Origin: Syngnathus acus
Taxonomy: Eukaryota; Chordata; Actinopteri; Syngnathiformes; Syngnathidae
Assembly (NCBI RefSeq): GCF_901709675.1
Contig: NC_051101.1
Coordinates: 5,600,501 to 5,664,500 of the forward strand
Direction: 5' to 3'
Length of the DNA: 64,000 bases
Each line of letters starts with the position of its first letter. Position 1 is the first letter of the stretch. Made by a program: the position numbers and the translations under genes. The notes under the pieces were generated by a model, which was given only the letters and a program-made list of their open reading frames with translations, did no database searches and was not told where the DNA came from. This document shows, one piece after another, positions 50,082 to 61,596 of the stretch.

Positions 50082-50532
50082 GTAAGTTGACGTGTTTCCC
50101 CCCCACAAATTAGCACGATTTACGCTTCTGCCATTGCATCCTTTAGAGACGTTGTTTGAACGCGAGGGAAAAGAAGAAATAGTCAACCGTCTAGCTCTAA
50201 GTGCAGCGTCTTAGCCGTCATTCTTAGCTTGGCTAAAGCGAGCTCCAGTTAGCCTGTTTACCCCCCCTTGGCTTCAGAATCTCGACCCAGGTACGTGTAT
50301 CGGGTTGCTTAGTTTATTTTATCTGTCGTGATTTTAATTGCTTAGCAGTCAGTCATTTCTTTTGTACAATGCGTTTTTCCCTAATGATCCGTTTCATGTA
50401 GCCTTACAACCACAACCAATCGATTGTAGCTAATTTTAGCACGACGCTAACGCTCGTCCCATACAACTCTGTAGTCCTGCCAGCAACACTAATGGTATAA
50501 ATGTAAATCAAGTTTGCCTCTTTTAGAGAGGA

Positions 50533-53500
50533 ATGTGGGATCAGGGAGGCCAGCCCTGGCCGCAGTGGCCTCTGAGCCAGCAGCAGTGGATGCAGTCATT
50601 CCAGCACCAGCAAGATCCAGGTTAGTGAGCAGGGCAGTGGGCACCTTCCACTTAAATTAATTTTTCGAATACCACCAAGTGTATGCCTTCATTGCATGCA
50701 TGTGTCTGCATAGGTCAGGTAGACTGGGCTGCCCTTGCACAAGCTTGGATAGCGCACAAGGAGTCTACTGGATCAGAACCTAATATTCAGCCCAATGGAC
50801 AGGACATCCCAGGTCTGGAACAACCTGCACAAGGCAACCGTGGGTCCTTCCAGGGTGACTCTGCTTTTGGCAGAGTGTGGCAGCCAGGTACATGTCTATG
50901 AACACAATTAGATCAATAATAATTGAGCCCTTTTGGCCAGTGAACCAACCTCCCTGAACTGGCAGTGGCCTTTTGTATTCATGGTATAATACACTAAGCT
51001 TATATGAGTATCACTTATTATTTATTACTTTTTGCATGCTTTTCCTTTAATGTAAAATCTAAATTAATATAACATTTGACATTTTATGCACTTTATATCT
51101 TGTTCAAATCCTTATGGGAAGATCTTGACTGCAAATAAATGTCTGCAGCGTGGTGTAAAGATCAATGGCCATTATTTTATTTAAGTGGATACAACTCAAA
51201 ATACTGAATATGAAATCTTCAAAAAGCAAACACGTTATTGTCAATGTATTTATTTATGAGATCTGTCCCGAAGCAGACAACTTAGCATCAGTGAACACAG
51301 TTAGGTTGTGGCCCCGGGGTTACTGTTAATGTGGACCCTGCACATATGTTATAATTCGTTGCTGTTGGACAGAACTATCAGATCTTGAAAAATGAGATCC
51401 TTTTGTTTTATCTTTTAACATCTTTTAATTGATCTTTTGATTTAAAAGAGAATTTTACGCCTACAAAAATAAAATGTTAGTCTTGAGCCCTGTAAATAAA
51501 TACAAGGTAAACTGCTGCTTTCATGTTGACATTTACCCCTAAAAATCTTTAGGCTTTAGTGACTTTGTGTCCCGCCAAGGGAACTCTCCACTGCTGCTGC
51601 CACTAAGATTTTGTTACACGATAGAAAATTTGGAACATGTTCAAATGTTGTCTGTTTGTAACAGTACTTGTGATCTCAACATGGGCCAAAGAGGTATCCT
51701 TTTTGATTCTCATGAAGTGATGACATTTTTCTGTTGGAGTAAATTTGATTCATAAGACACTTTCAGCTTACAGTATCTGAGTTTACCGCATTATTTGAAT
51801 CTATCTCTTTATGTTCTCTCATAGCAGTATCAGTATAGTGTCATTAAACATATTCAGGATTTCCAATAGCGGTTAAAATTTTAGTTTATTTAATTCTGGA
51901 GTGTACACCAAAGACACCTGCCCTTGTGTTTCTGCCTGCCTAGGTTTACCACTTATATTAATAAAGTATTTTATCATGAACAGAATGGGGAATGCATGGC
52001 CAACGGCCACCGCGCCCTCCACCACCTCCTGAACAAACCTGGATTCCGCCTGGCTCAGCTCAGATGGATGTTGCGAACCCCAGTGAAGATGGCAACAGCC
52101 AGGACAGTGCAGAGTTCAACTCTGAAGCGCACCGTGGGGTTTTCCCCCAGAACAGCCATGGGTATGGGGCACAGCCCGACAGCTACGCCATGGCCCCCAT
52201 GGCCATAAACCAGTTTGATTATCAGGTATGCAGATGAGGCAGTGAAATTTGTTGAAGCTTTTGGGTTTTCCATAGAAAACGTTGCCAGATCCAATCATCT
52301 AAGGTGTATCAGTCATTGCCTCCTTGAGGCGGTTGAAAGGATATTGGCATGTTGAGGAATCCAGCATGGTTTGGTTTTCTTTTCATAGATTTTGAGCCAA
52401 ACAACATAACCAGCACAGTCGTGAGTCATTTTGGATATTTAGTATTCCAGGAGAAGACGACTCCAACCCGGCATTCAGCATTTTGGACCAGTGATTATTT
52501 AATGTAACTTTGATTTCTTTTGTGCCGTCTCTTAACAGCATGGAGCTGCTTCAGCTTTTGCCCCGCCGCCTTCTGGCTTCCACGCCCCATACTGGCAGGG
52601 TCCCCCTCAGAACAGACGGGATGCCCGACCACCTGGCTTCAGGGAGCGGCCCAGATCCCCTCTCCAGCTTCCTATTAAACAGGAAGCGCCACCGCCACTT
52701 GGTAAACTGCAAATTTGGACACAGCTATTGAAAACGTGCAGGACGCCGACCCTCGATGACCGGAGTTGCTTACCCGTGCTTTATGTGCTACAACTCCAAG
52801 ATGAAAATGCAAAATAATTTTCCAGAGAGTTACTCTTAGTATTTTGAATATAAATAATTTCCACATTTGTATTTTCTAACGAGTATTCATTGCGGGAACC
52901 GAACTACCGAATATGAACAAATGCAATATTGAGTGATTAATACATGTCCATGAGTGCCAATGGCAAGCGTCAAGTGGTAGTATGTTGCACACTTATTTGG
53001 ACCTGTGACCACTTCCAGATGCGGTGAAACGGCGTACGCTACCTGCCTGGATCCGAGAGGGGCTAGAGAAGAGGGACAGAGAAAATCAGAAAAAACTGGA
53101 GCGGGAGCGAATGGAGAAGGAGCGTGCTGAAATGTCCAAAGAGGATGACCAGGATCACGAAGTGGATGAAGGGGGTGACGGACCTCGTGTCCCGCGAAAG
53201 AGTAAATTTGTAAGCAGACAGTTTTTTTTAGGTGACATTAACATTTTGTCATAAATGTTCAGGAACTGTTTAAATTATATTCTTCTGTCTTTATCAGGAC
53301 AGTGATGATGAAGCGAATGAAGACAATGATGAAGAAAAGCCTCCTGTAAAAAAAGAGTTTTTTGCACAGAGCCCGTCACCTCCTGCAGAAGATAGTGAGC
53401 ATGAAATGACTGAGGAGGAAAAAGAATTCCAAATGGTCTGTCCTGCATTACAGATAATGTCATAGTTGGGAGAGCGCGACTGACTGGATTTTTGTTTTGC

Positions 53501-56500
53501 TATTTAAAGATGATCATCACAAAAACACTCCTCACGGAGATCCTTCTGGAAGTCACCAATGAAGAGATCCAGCATGTGGCAAAAGAAGTCCACCGCAAAG
53601 CAACACGAGGTCTGCGCTTATCTTGCCCGGCTAATGTATTCTTGCTTTTCACGCAAACAGTTATCATTTGGACAGACTCTAAGAAGTGCTCCATAATCAT
53701 GTCCGGTAAAGTAGCAGCAGCTGGGCATCAAAAAAGTGGAATATGATCTAATTGGCATTGCCAACCATTCTCTGCTAATGCATCAGTGAGAGCTGAGCAT
53801 TTGAAAGCTGTCATGGTCCATGGCACTAAAGGTCCTGCTGCCCAGCAGCCACCAACGGAGAGGAGCCATGTGATGCAATAGTGCAGAGTGGTTCTTTCCC
53901 TCCCCTCACACTGCATTGATGTGGATTGTCTAACGGAAGTTTGTTTGTTAACCCTCTCTCTTTTCTCCCATTTTCTTTCTTTATTTTTTTTCTCCTGTTA
54001 CCAATGGCAGCTCGTGTGACTAGTGCTTTATCTGTGACCTCGCCTCCCCCCTCCCCACCCCACCCATTCTCTAGCGACTCTTGCCTTTGAGAGAATGGCA
54101 ATATGTGTTTTAACATGTTGTTCCTGTTGTTGATGTGAATCAAAGCTCCTGCAAAACAGCTGGCACAGTCAAGTGCACTGACTTCTCTGACTGGTCTCAG
54201 TGAGTATCCGTTTTATTACGGCGGGCGGGAGGGAAGAAACATAATATATTTTGTTAATTAATTATATAGTTTGGGGGAAGATGGCAGGACAAATCGCCCA
54301 AATATTTAACTTAAGATGTTAAACTTCAAATAAATTAGTTTTTCCCCATTTTTATCATCGAAGCATGCAATTACATATTTGTTTAGACTTAAGATCTACA
54401 AGTTGCTAGGGATGCACGAAAAAAACGCCTTTCCTGTTACTTTGTACCGGTCCGTGGCCTGGTGGTTGGGGACCACTGGCTTAAAGTGACAGCAATCTGA
54501 CCGTTTTTGTATTTCAAGCGGCTCTTGGGTCCGGTTTTGTTCAGCGGACCGATGAATGTTGTTTTTTTTGTTCGGTCAGTTCGTGCATCCCTACAAATTA
54601 TGACTGAGTTAAAATTTATCGTTTCACATATGGAATGCAAGAATTTGATGTTAATTATTGTCCAACACTAAAATACTGGGCTTCTGTTGTGGCAGGTGGG
54701 CTGGGTGACTATGGTTCAGAGGAGAGTGCTGAGGAGGACGACCACAGCGCTCGAGGCTCAGAATCCTCCGACACTGATGAGGAGGAGTTGCGCCATCGTA
54801 TCCGGGAGAAGCTGGATGCCTTCTATCGCAAGGAACGAGAAATGCAACAGCTCCAAGAAAAACAGGCTCAGGATGCTCTTCTTGCTCGTGGTGAGAAGCT
54901 ATTGTCCCCAAAAGTTTCAGTTATAATTACTTGTTGTCTCCTTACATACTCATAACGAGCGTTTTCACTTTTTGTCTCTACAGAGGAGATGGTGAAGGAA
55001 CGATTGAGCAGAGAAAGGCTTGAATATGATGAGGGCCAGTCAGAGGAAGGAAAAGAGAGGCAGCCAGAGCCCTTAGTAGAAAAGCGTAGGTCCCGTAGTG
55101 AGCTCGAGAGTAGTGAGGGAAGGCATTCGGGCAGGGGGAAGGAGAGATTAGGCAGAAGCGGTAGCGATTCCCCAGCCGACGCTCACAGCAGCAGCTCTCG
55201 ATCGTCCTCCAGCCGCAGCAGCAGTCGGTCGTCCTCTTCATCTTCGTCATCATCTTCTCGTAGTTCCTCGCAATCCTCTTCCCCTCGAAGGAAGAGGAGA
55301 CGTAGTCGATCTTCTTCCCATAAGGCCCGCAGGCGTAGTCGCAGCAACAGCTCTCGTAGACGTCGTAGTGAAAAGATTTGCGACAGGAGGAGAAGCAGCA
55401 CGGAGCAAAGAGCGGGACACCGTAAGAAAGACCGCAGCGACTCCAGAGAACGAAGAAACCGCCGGAGTATTTCCAAATCCAGAGATTGGGACAAGTCCCG
55501 GGCCCAGGATAGCCGTAGTCGCAGCAGAGACAAGGGCAGGGCAAAGGAGAAAGATAAGGACAGGGAAGAGAAAGACAGGAGAAGAAGCAGGGATTGCGGG
55601 GACAGTAGTCACGGCGGCAAACACAAACAGAAGGCCTCCACCAAAGATGAAGAGAGGAAGCGAGATCGAAGCCGTAGCCATGAGAGAGACAAAAAAAGGA
55701 AGGATAAGGAGAGAGAGTCCGAAAGAAAGAAGGAGAAACCAAGGACTAAAGAAAAGACCAATCCTTCAGTTAGTGAGGAAAATGGCAAATTAAAGAAACG
55801 AAGAGAGACTGACTCTCACGCCGACTCGCACGGTGACAAGTACAGCAGGCAGGATAGCAAATCCAGCAAAAAGGGCTCAGCGAAAGCTAGCAAGAGACTG
55901 TCCAATTCCGATTCAAGCAGATCCCCTACGCCGGAACTTAGTAAGGAAAAGAAATCTAAGAAATCCAAACGTAGTCGCTCACGGTCAGTGGAAAAATCGC
56001 ACAAGTCTGGTAAGAAGGCAAGCCGCAAACACAAGTCTAAGTCGCGATCAAGGTAGTATTCATTTTTTTCCTCTTCCATTCCTATTCTGTGTTCTCATTG
56101 TATGTCTAATTGTGATTTCTCCCAAGTCATCTTAACCGACATCTTTAAATCATGGACAAATGTTTTGGGAAGCTGACTATCAAATGCAGTTGTGTAGATT
56201 CAACATTGGCCCGTGTTGCAGTGCGCAGGCCTCTTCTGCAGTGTACCTTGCAAACATGACCAAGCTAGAAAGCTTTGGGGACCATTTTGTAGGTCAAAGG
56301 GAATCCACACATAACGTCCGACAGCATGTTTTGCAGGGTAGACTTTCAGAACAGTCATTTGTGAATAAAGTGTTTGTTACTTTAGAATATCTGGTGGGTG
56401 AGGCAGTATAGCTGTATACTGCATGTTTTTTTTCTTTGTTTTTTTAATCTGAGTGTAGGAGCGAATTATTAATCTGTTTTTGTGCATCCATTTTCAGGTC

Positions 56501-56531
56501 GAATTCCCCCAATCGTCGTAGCAGACACTGA
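50533..56531 (+). CDS. pnisr: PNISR, SR-related nuclear protein
   Basis: Arg/Ser-rich nuclear-speckle protein (SFRS18, a PNN-interacting SR-related protein), linked to pre-mRNA processing (family knowledge). Coding exons: 50533-50620, 50714-50887, 51984-52225, 52539-52701, 53019-53209, 53298-53435, 53510-53609, 54146-54199, 54696-54890, 54984-56052 and 56498-56531. All phases agree. The N-terminus MWDQGGQPWPQWPLSQQQW, then WAALAQAWIA, Pro-rich exons 3-4, the helix KRRTLPAWIREGLEK, TEILLEVTNEEI and an acidic SESSDTDEEELRHRI segment match the family order. Exon 10 (from about residue 449) is a long RS domain with poly-Ser. At 56050-56056 the sequence reads TCAAGGTAG: unspliced, TAG ends an 805-aa protein; spliced at AAG|GTAGTA to 56498, the frame continues as RSNSPNRRSRH (815 aa). 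I favour splicing because of the strong acceptor and the RS-like tail, but both forms may exist. Two donors, after 53435 and 53609, are weak GTCTG sites. Confidence 0.93.
52730..52776 (+). repeat. Short dispersed repeat, copy 2, in PNISR intron 4
   Basis: GAAAACGTGCAGGACGCCGA, then CCCTCGATGACCGGAGTTGCTTACCC. It lies 29 bases past the donor at 52701 and matches the copy at 47087 with a few differences. Confidence 0.6.
54407..54593. mobile_element. Small hAT-like relic in PNISR intron 8
   Basis: Terminal repeats TAGGGATGCACGAA (54407-54420) and TTCGTGCATCCCTA (54580-54593) are perfect reverse complements over 14 bases. The flanking octamers CAAGTTGC and CAAATTAT are a plausible decayed 8-bp duplication. 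An inner stretch GTCCGTGGCCTGGTGGTTGG resembles widespread hAT-derived repeats. No ORF. Confidence 0.7.
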
Positions 56532-56788
56532 GGATGTGCTTCCCCACCGCTAAATTCCACCATTCAAGTGGCTTGTCTCATTACAGAGGCAGTTGTGTAG
56601 GTGGTCATCCCTTTACAATTCTTTCTCCATTGTAAATATATTATTTTTAAAGTTTGTCTGAGGAAGCTAGAGGTCCTTTCTTGTATCATTGGCAAAGCAT
56701 AAGTCTTAGCTGACACTATGAACACAAATAGTTTTAAATCTTAACAGGATGCACAGATTTCTCCACCAAACGTTATTGTACGATGTCC

Positions 56789-56794
56789 AATAAA
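56789..56794 (+). other. PNISR polyadenylation signal AATAAA
   Basis: A canonical AATAAA lies about 260 bases past the spliced-form PNISR stop and is followed by a T-rich and GT-rich stretch (TATTTGTCC, ATTGGTCTC). Confidence 0.6.
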
Positions 56795-57880
56795 ACTATT
56801 TGTCCTTCTCGCCTCATTGGTCTCTAATGTTGACTATACTTAACATGAAAATTACAGTCATCAATTAAAAAGAAAGATGTGATTGTTGTAGGGTGTGAAT
56901 TTGTGTTCCGTTATTTGTCCTGGTTGGTAGTATTTTACGTGTAAAGGTTTGAAGTCATGAAACTCCATGGTCGTTGCTAGAGAAAATGACAACAGTGGTT
57001 GCTATAGTGACGCTAACCTGTTTCTTGACTACTGCCAAGGTGCTTTTTCAGCAAAGCACTGTCCACCCTCTCCTCTAGCTCAAGAGGTGCAGCACTGTTT
57101 GAAAACGTTGAGGGATATCTGGCTTTGGGAGTGATATTTCATTATGCACCTAAAACGCATTGCCTTTTTCAAGTGGCTTATTTCATTGCATATATCTCAA
57201 AAGTTGACTGTTTAAGTATGCTTTGCACATCTTGCGTTTCTCTCACAAATTGATAAGTAGGTATTTCATCCATGAACTGACTGAAACATTTTATTGTAAG
57301 CATCTAATTGCATGTTTTCAGAGGTAAGAAGTCATCAGCGTGTTTGAGTTTTTTTTTTGCTGCTGCTTGGCTATTGAAAGGTTACAATGTTGATGCACAT
57401 TTCTGAAAAAGCTCATTGGCTCAAATTACCTGAATAAAATTACCTAATAAATATTCAGCAATTATTTCTCATGGTCCCTGTGACTCCTGGTTTACTGTTA
57501 TCAGCCTGTTGCTACAGTGAGACCGAAGAGATATCTTTTTGGGGATTGGGAAAGGGGAACCTTAAAACTGACAATAGTACTTTAAAAATCAAAACTAGAA
57601 TTGATTTTTAATGCAGTATGATCAATTAATATGTGGCGTAGACGTTAATACTTAATGCGTACTTTTCTTTTTATCAACTCTTTTTTTAAACCTGAAGTAA
57701 TTATTCGCAAGGAAACGAACTTTTTAGAGCAACTCAGTCATCAGAAAAACTAAAAAATACACGTGTCAGCACAAATAATGCAAGTCGGGAACCTTTGTGT
57801 ACCGTTTGCTGTTTCTGTCCGAACAGTTATCATTAAAGTACCTGTCAGCCTCGAATGTCAAGTACTGTTTGTCATTTAAC

Positions 57881-60800
57881 ATGCTTGCAAACAAGTTTGG
57901 CCGTACCGTGGTTAGGTTGCGTTGCTGCAACGCAGTGCCCTTATGCGGTCTTAGCCAGAGACATATGGGTCGGCACCGATCTGGTTGGGCTGTGGTGTGT
58001 CAACAGCGGACGCTGTGGCTCCAGATGAATGTTGCGGAGCGGACAAAACCGAATGCTGTGCACCGTCAACTCAGGTACTGTGCAGGAGTTGTGTAGCATT
58101 GCATGCCAAAGAATCTCTTATATTAACAAACATTAAACACGATTGATCCAACTGGCAATGGTAGTTGTTTTATGTTTCTCTTGTTTGAACTTTAAGCTAA
58201 ATTACAGGTGTATACTGATATATGAGAACTTTATGCTGTCATGATCAACCCTATTTTTGACATCTGTGTTTTTCCCCTGCAAAGTACAAGAACATCCCAT
58301 CAAACCACAGTGGACCCTGATGAGCTGAAAAGGTTTCGATCACTGGCCAGCAAGTGGTGGGATGAAAATGGCGAGTTCAGAGCCCTTCACTCCATGAATG
58401 ACCTGAGAGTGCCTTTCATAAGGTGCGTTTGTACAGATTATGTACTATCTATTTTAAATTGCACTGCTTCCAACATCTCAGCCAAGTAGTCTTTTAAATG
58501 TCTAAAGTACTCTAAACACAACCGGGGCTCATCTGTTCTTGTGGTATAATAGACACATTGAAGATGACAGGATTCCTCCACACATGTGCACATTTGCAGC
58601 CAATAGCATTTCAGCTTCCCTGGCACTGCATACTTGATTTATGATTTGATTGATAAGATCTGCTGCTGGGGCCGAGCATGATAATCGCGACTTGAGCCAT
58701 CCTGCGCGGATGCCATTGCAGCTCTCCTCCTCTACCCCCACTATGGTCTCTTTGGTGCCGTTGATGTTTCGGCATAGTGACAGTCTGACAGATCCAGTGG
58801 CCGTGTTTTGAGTGTGGCTGATTTGCTTGATGCATTTCTGCCCCGAGGACATGTCTGAATGAGATGCAGCATCATTTTTACCATTGCTGCAGGGTTGTCA
58901 CCTTCTGCCATTCTTACTGTGATGTTGTTAATGCCGCTGTGGTGCTTTCTTCTGTAAGGATCGAATGCACTTTTGGAATCATCCCTTGCACTCCATCGAC
59001 TGAATGCGTACCAATCAATGGATTATTCTTCCCATTTCAGATTGCAGTCTTCTGTTGTCTTTGCTTATAACATTCATGTTTTAATTATTTTTTCCTCATT
59101 TTCCTGATCAGAGATAATCTGCTGAATGTGCACAAAGCACATCATCCTGGAAAACCACTTGCCGGACTAAGAGTTCTGGATGTCGGCTGTGGAGGCGGCC
59201 TGCTCACTGAGGTAGTGGCGTTTTATATATGTGTATGCGTGCAGAGCTGGTCCCTTCAACACAATTTTCCGCAATTGTTCAAATGACTTTCTTGTATGTC
59301 AGATTGCCTGGTCGGACAAAACAAAGGTCTGTCGCAGTGTGAGAATGTGCTTTCAGTAACCACTGCTCATCCTGACATATAACGCTAAACAATAAACATT
59401 GAACCGTCCGTCTAATTTGCGCTTTCTGTTGACATGACTGGTCTCAGTTTGGTGGAGTGGACAGTCGCTCGTTTACATTTGTTTATGTGTTTGTTAGTGT
59501 TGATCGCTGTTCAGTCGAGACGCAGCGCCTGTCTCAGCTTTCACTCACGCTGAGGCTGTACTAGCTGCACTGTGTGATCCGCAAAGACAAAATCAGGTCC
59601 CGTATTTATGCGGCTCACACTGACTGTCATTTAAATGCCGACACGGAAGCAAGTCACAAAGTCTGTCTGTGGCAAATGCAACTGGGAAAGTGTCTCTGTA
59701 TATTTTTGTCAATGGAAGCCTTCCCATCACAAAAGATCAAGTTTAGGTCTTAGACACTTGCTTTGGGCTAAGAAGTTCACGCCAGGCTGCATTTTTAGCC
59801 TAAGTCCGTTAGGGGGCACTAAATTGCAATCCTAATCACTCCTGACTAATGTTCCCCAGCGTTTTTTGAGCCAAGGCACACATTCCACATAAGAAAAATC
59901 TTACAACACATCAAAATGACATCAAAAGTAAGAATACTGAAATAATGATTATCTTGTCTCAATTTACGCCCAAATTTACTTCGTCAATGTGATGTCTGGG
60001 CTTGTTTAAATTTAACACAAAGCTGATGTGGTTGTAGATAGCCATGAGTAGTATGTATGATCGAGTGTGTGTCTTTGCAAATTTCTTATTTTATTTTTTT
60101 ATTTCCATACGCAATGATAATAATAATACATCTCTCCTTTGTACCACTCCACCTCCTCCATTCCTCCCCCAGCCTCTTGGTCGCCTGGGAGCCAGCGTGT
60201 TAGGTATCGACCCAGTGGAGGATAGCATTGGCACGGCACAGCTGCATTTGTCGTATGACCCCGATCTTGGCGAGCGGGTCGGCTATCGGGCGTGCACCCT
60301 GGAGGAGCTGTCGGCAGATGCGGCGGGAGGAGAGACGGACCGCGGAGACGTCCTGTTCGATGCCATCGTAGCGTCCGAGGTCGTGGAACATCTGGCTGAC
60401 CTGGAAACATTTGCAATCTGCTGCAGCCACGTGCTGAAGGTGTGCGCTTGCTTCCAGCTGCTCCCTCAAGTCAGTTACTGCTCTGCATCCCTGAGGCACA
60501 TATGGTGACATTATTAAGGTACCCTCTGCTGTGCCTCAATGGGAATATATTAGTTTGTTTTTCAAATTGCAGTTGGCAAGTCTCAAAAGCAAACTCAAAG
60601 TCTCCCTTTTGATTATTCCTTCATTGTTTCTACATGTATGCAGTTATTTGTATGATTATCTGTCTCGATCAGCACTTCCCACTTCTGATCTTGTCCCTAT
60701 GCAGCCAGGCGGCTCACTCTTCATCACCACCATTAATAAAACCAACCTGTCATATGCCTTGGCTATTGTGGCGGCCGAGCAGCTGATGCGTATCGTTCCC

Positions 60801-61596
60801 AGGGGGACGCACGACTGGGAAAAGTTCATCAGCCCAGTAGATCTGGAGCGCCGTCTAGAGTCCAGTAAGTTACCAGAGGGAGCATCAGAAATGCGTCGCC
60901 ATAGCCCCCGCATTTACTTAACAGTGCTGTGAAGTATTTCCTCCATCCTGATTTTATTACGATTTTAATATCCCTAACTGTTATTGTGTTCAAAACAAGT
61001 TAACCACAGTGATTATGATGAGTGATGATGTACCTAATGTGAAAATGAGCCTTGCCTCTTTCATCATTTTTTAAAAATATTTAATTGTGCAGGTTAAGGT
61101 GGAAGTCAGTCCAAACATTTTTTTTTTAAAAATATTTAATTGTGCAGGTTAAGGTGGAAGTCAGTCCAAACATTTTCTTTTTAAAAATCCTTTCTGCGCA
61201 GCCCAACTAGTCAAAACACGGTGTTCTGTTTAATGCTTCGTATGTGGAATATAGCATAATAGATGCCAATTTTAATTTCTCCAAACTCTTGGTTGATTTG
61301 AACATTTGTATAACATTAAGTGTGCACAACTTTTTCATAATTTAGCCGTAAATATTTACAGCATGTCGCTGTCTTCTCTTTTGCCTTCTTTGACCCTCAT
61401 TTTACTTCCTCCTCCATCAGATGGTTTCTCAGTGCAGTCGGTCCAAGGTATGATGTACAATCCAGCATCAGGAGGCTGGAGCTGGATCAACAGCACTGCC
61501 ATCAATTATGCCCTGCACGCTGTCAAATTGGCTGAGGAGCCTAACTCAGACCCCAAAATGGGCAAACCGGAGAACTCCACAGCATCACACAGCTGA
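57881..61596 (+). CDS. coq3: COQ3, mitochondrial ubiquinone-biosynthesis O-methyltransferase
   Basis: SAM-dependent methyltransferase that performs both O-methylation steps of coenzyme Q synthesis in the inner-membrane COQ complex (family knowledge). Six coding exons: 57881-58074, 58285-58422, 59112-59211, 60173-60439, 60705-60864 and 61421-61596. All phases match and give 344 aa; human has about 369. The first ATG at 57881 opens a basic, Arg-rich N-terminus (MLANKFGRTVVRLRCC) consistent with a mitochondrial presequence. The enzyme shows KWWDENGEFRALHSMNDLR, SAM motif I LDVGCGGGLL (133-142), GIDPVEDSI at motif II and EVVEHLADLE. The final exons carry GGSLFITTINKTNLSYALAI, THDWEKFISP and the C-terminal segment with MMYNPASGGW. 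It follows PNISR in the same orientation, as in human. The next-to-last intron ends with a clear polypyrimidine tract. No obvious polyadenylation signal was found before a Tc1 relic at 62.1 kb. Confidence 0.94.
59440..59640. promoter_or_regulatory. Candidate conserved element in COQ3 intron 3
   Basis: Complex repeat-free sequence with a forkhead-like GTTTACATTTGTTTATGTG at 59471-59489 and no coding signal that fits COQ3. A similar patch lies in intron 2 at about 58560-58800. Function is inferred. Confidence 0.22.
59848..59925. repeat. Dispersed transposon-derived repeat in COQ3 intron 3
   Basis: GTTCCCCAGCGTTTTTTGAG, then CCAAGGCACACATTCCACAT, resembles a common vertebrate hAT-derived interspersed repeat. 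Recognised from the phrase only. Confidence 0.42.
61070..61182. repeat. 55-bp tandem duplication in COQ3 last intron
   Basis: TTAATTGTGCAGGTTAAGGT at 61081 recurs at 61136 with the following GGAAGTCAGTCCAAACATTT identical. It is a recent-looking two-copy duplication, about 240 bases before the last COQ3 exon. Confidence 0.92.

Noticed and set aside
54978-55742. 254-codon minus-strand ORF and other frames across 55.0-56.1 kb
   Set aside because: They arise from the biased RS/poly-Ser coding sequence of PNISR exon 10 on the plus strand; no domain or splice support.
57797-57880. Longer COQ3 N-terminus starting upstream of 57881
   Set aside because: The upstream frame opens at a GTG, not an ATG; the first ATG is at 57881 and gives a plausible mitochondrial presequence.
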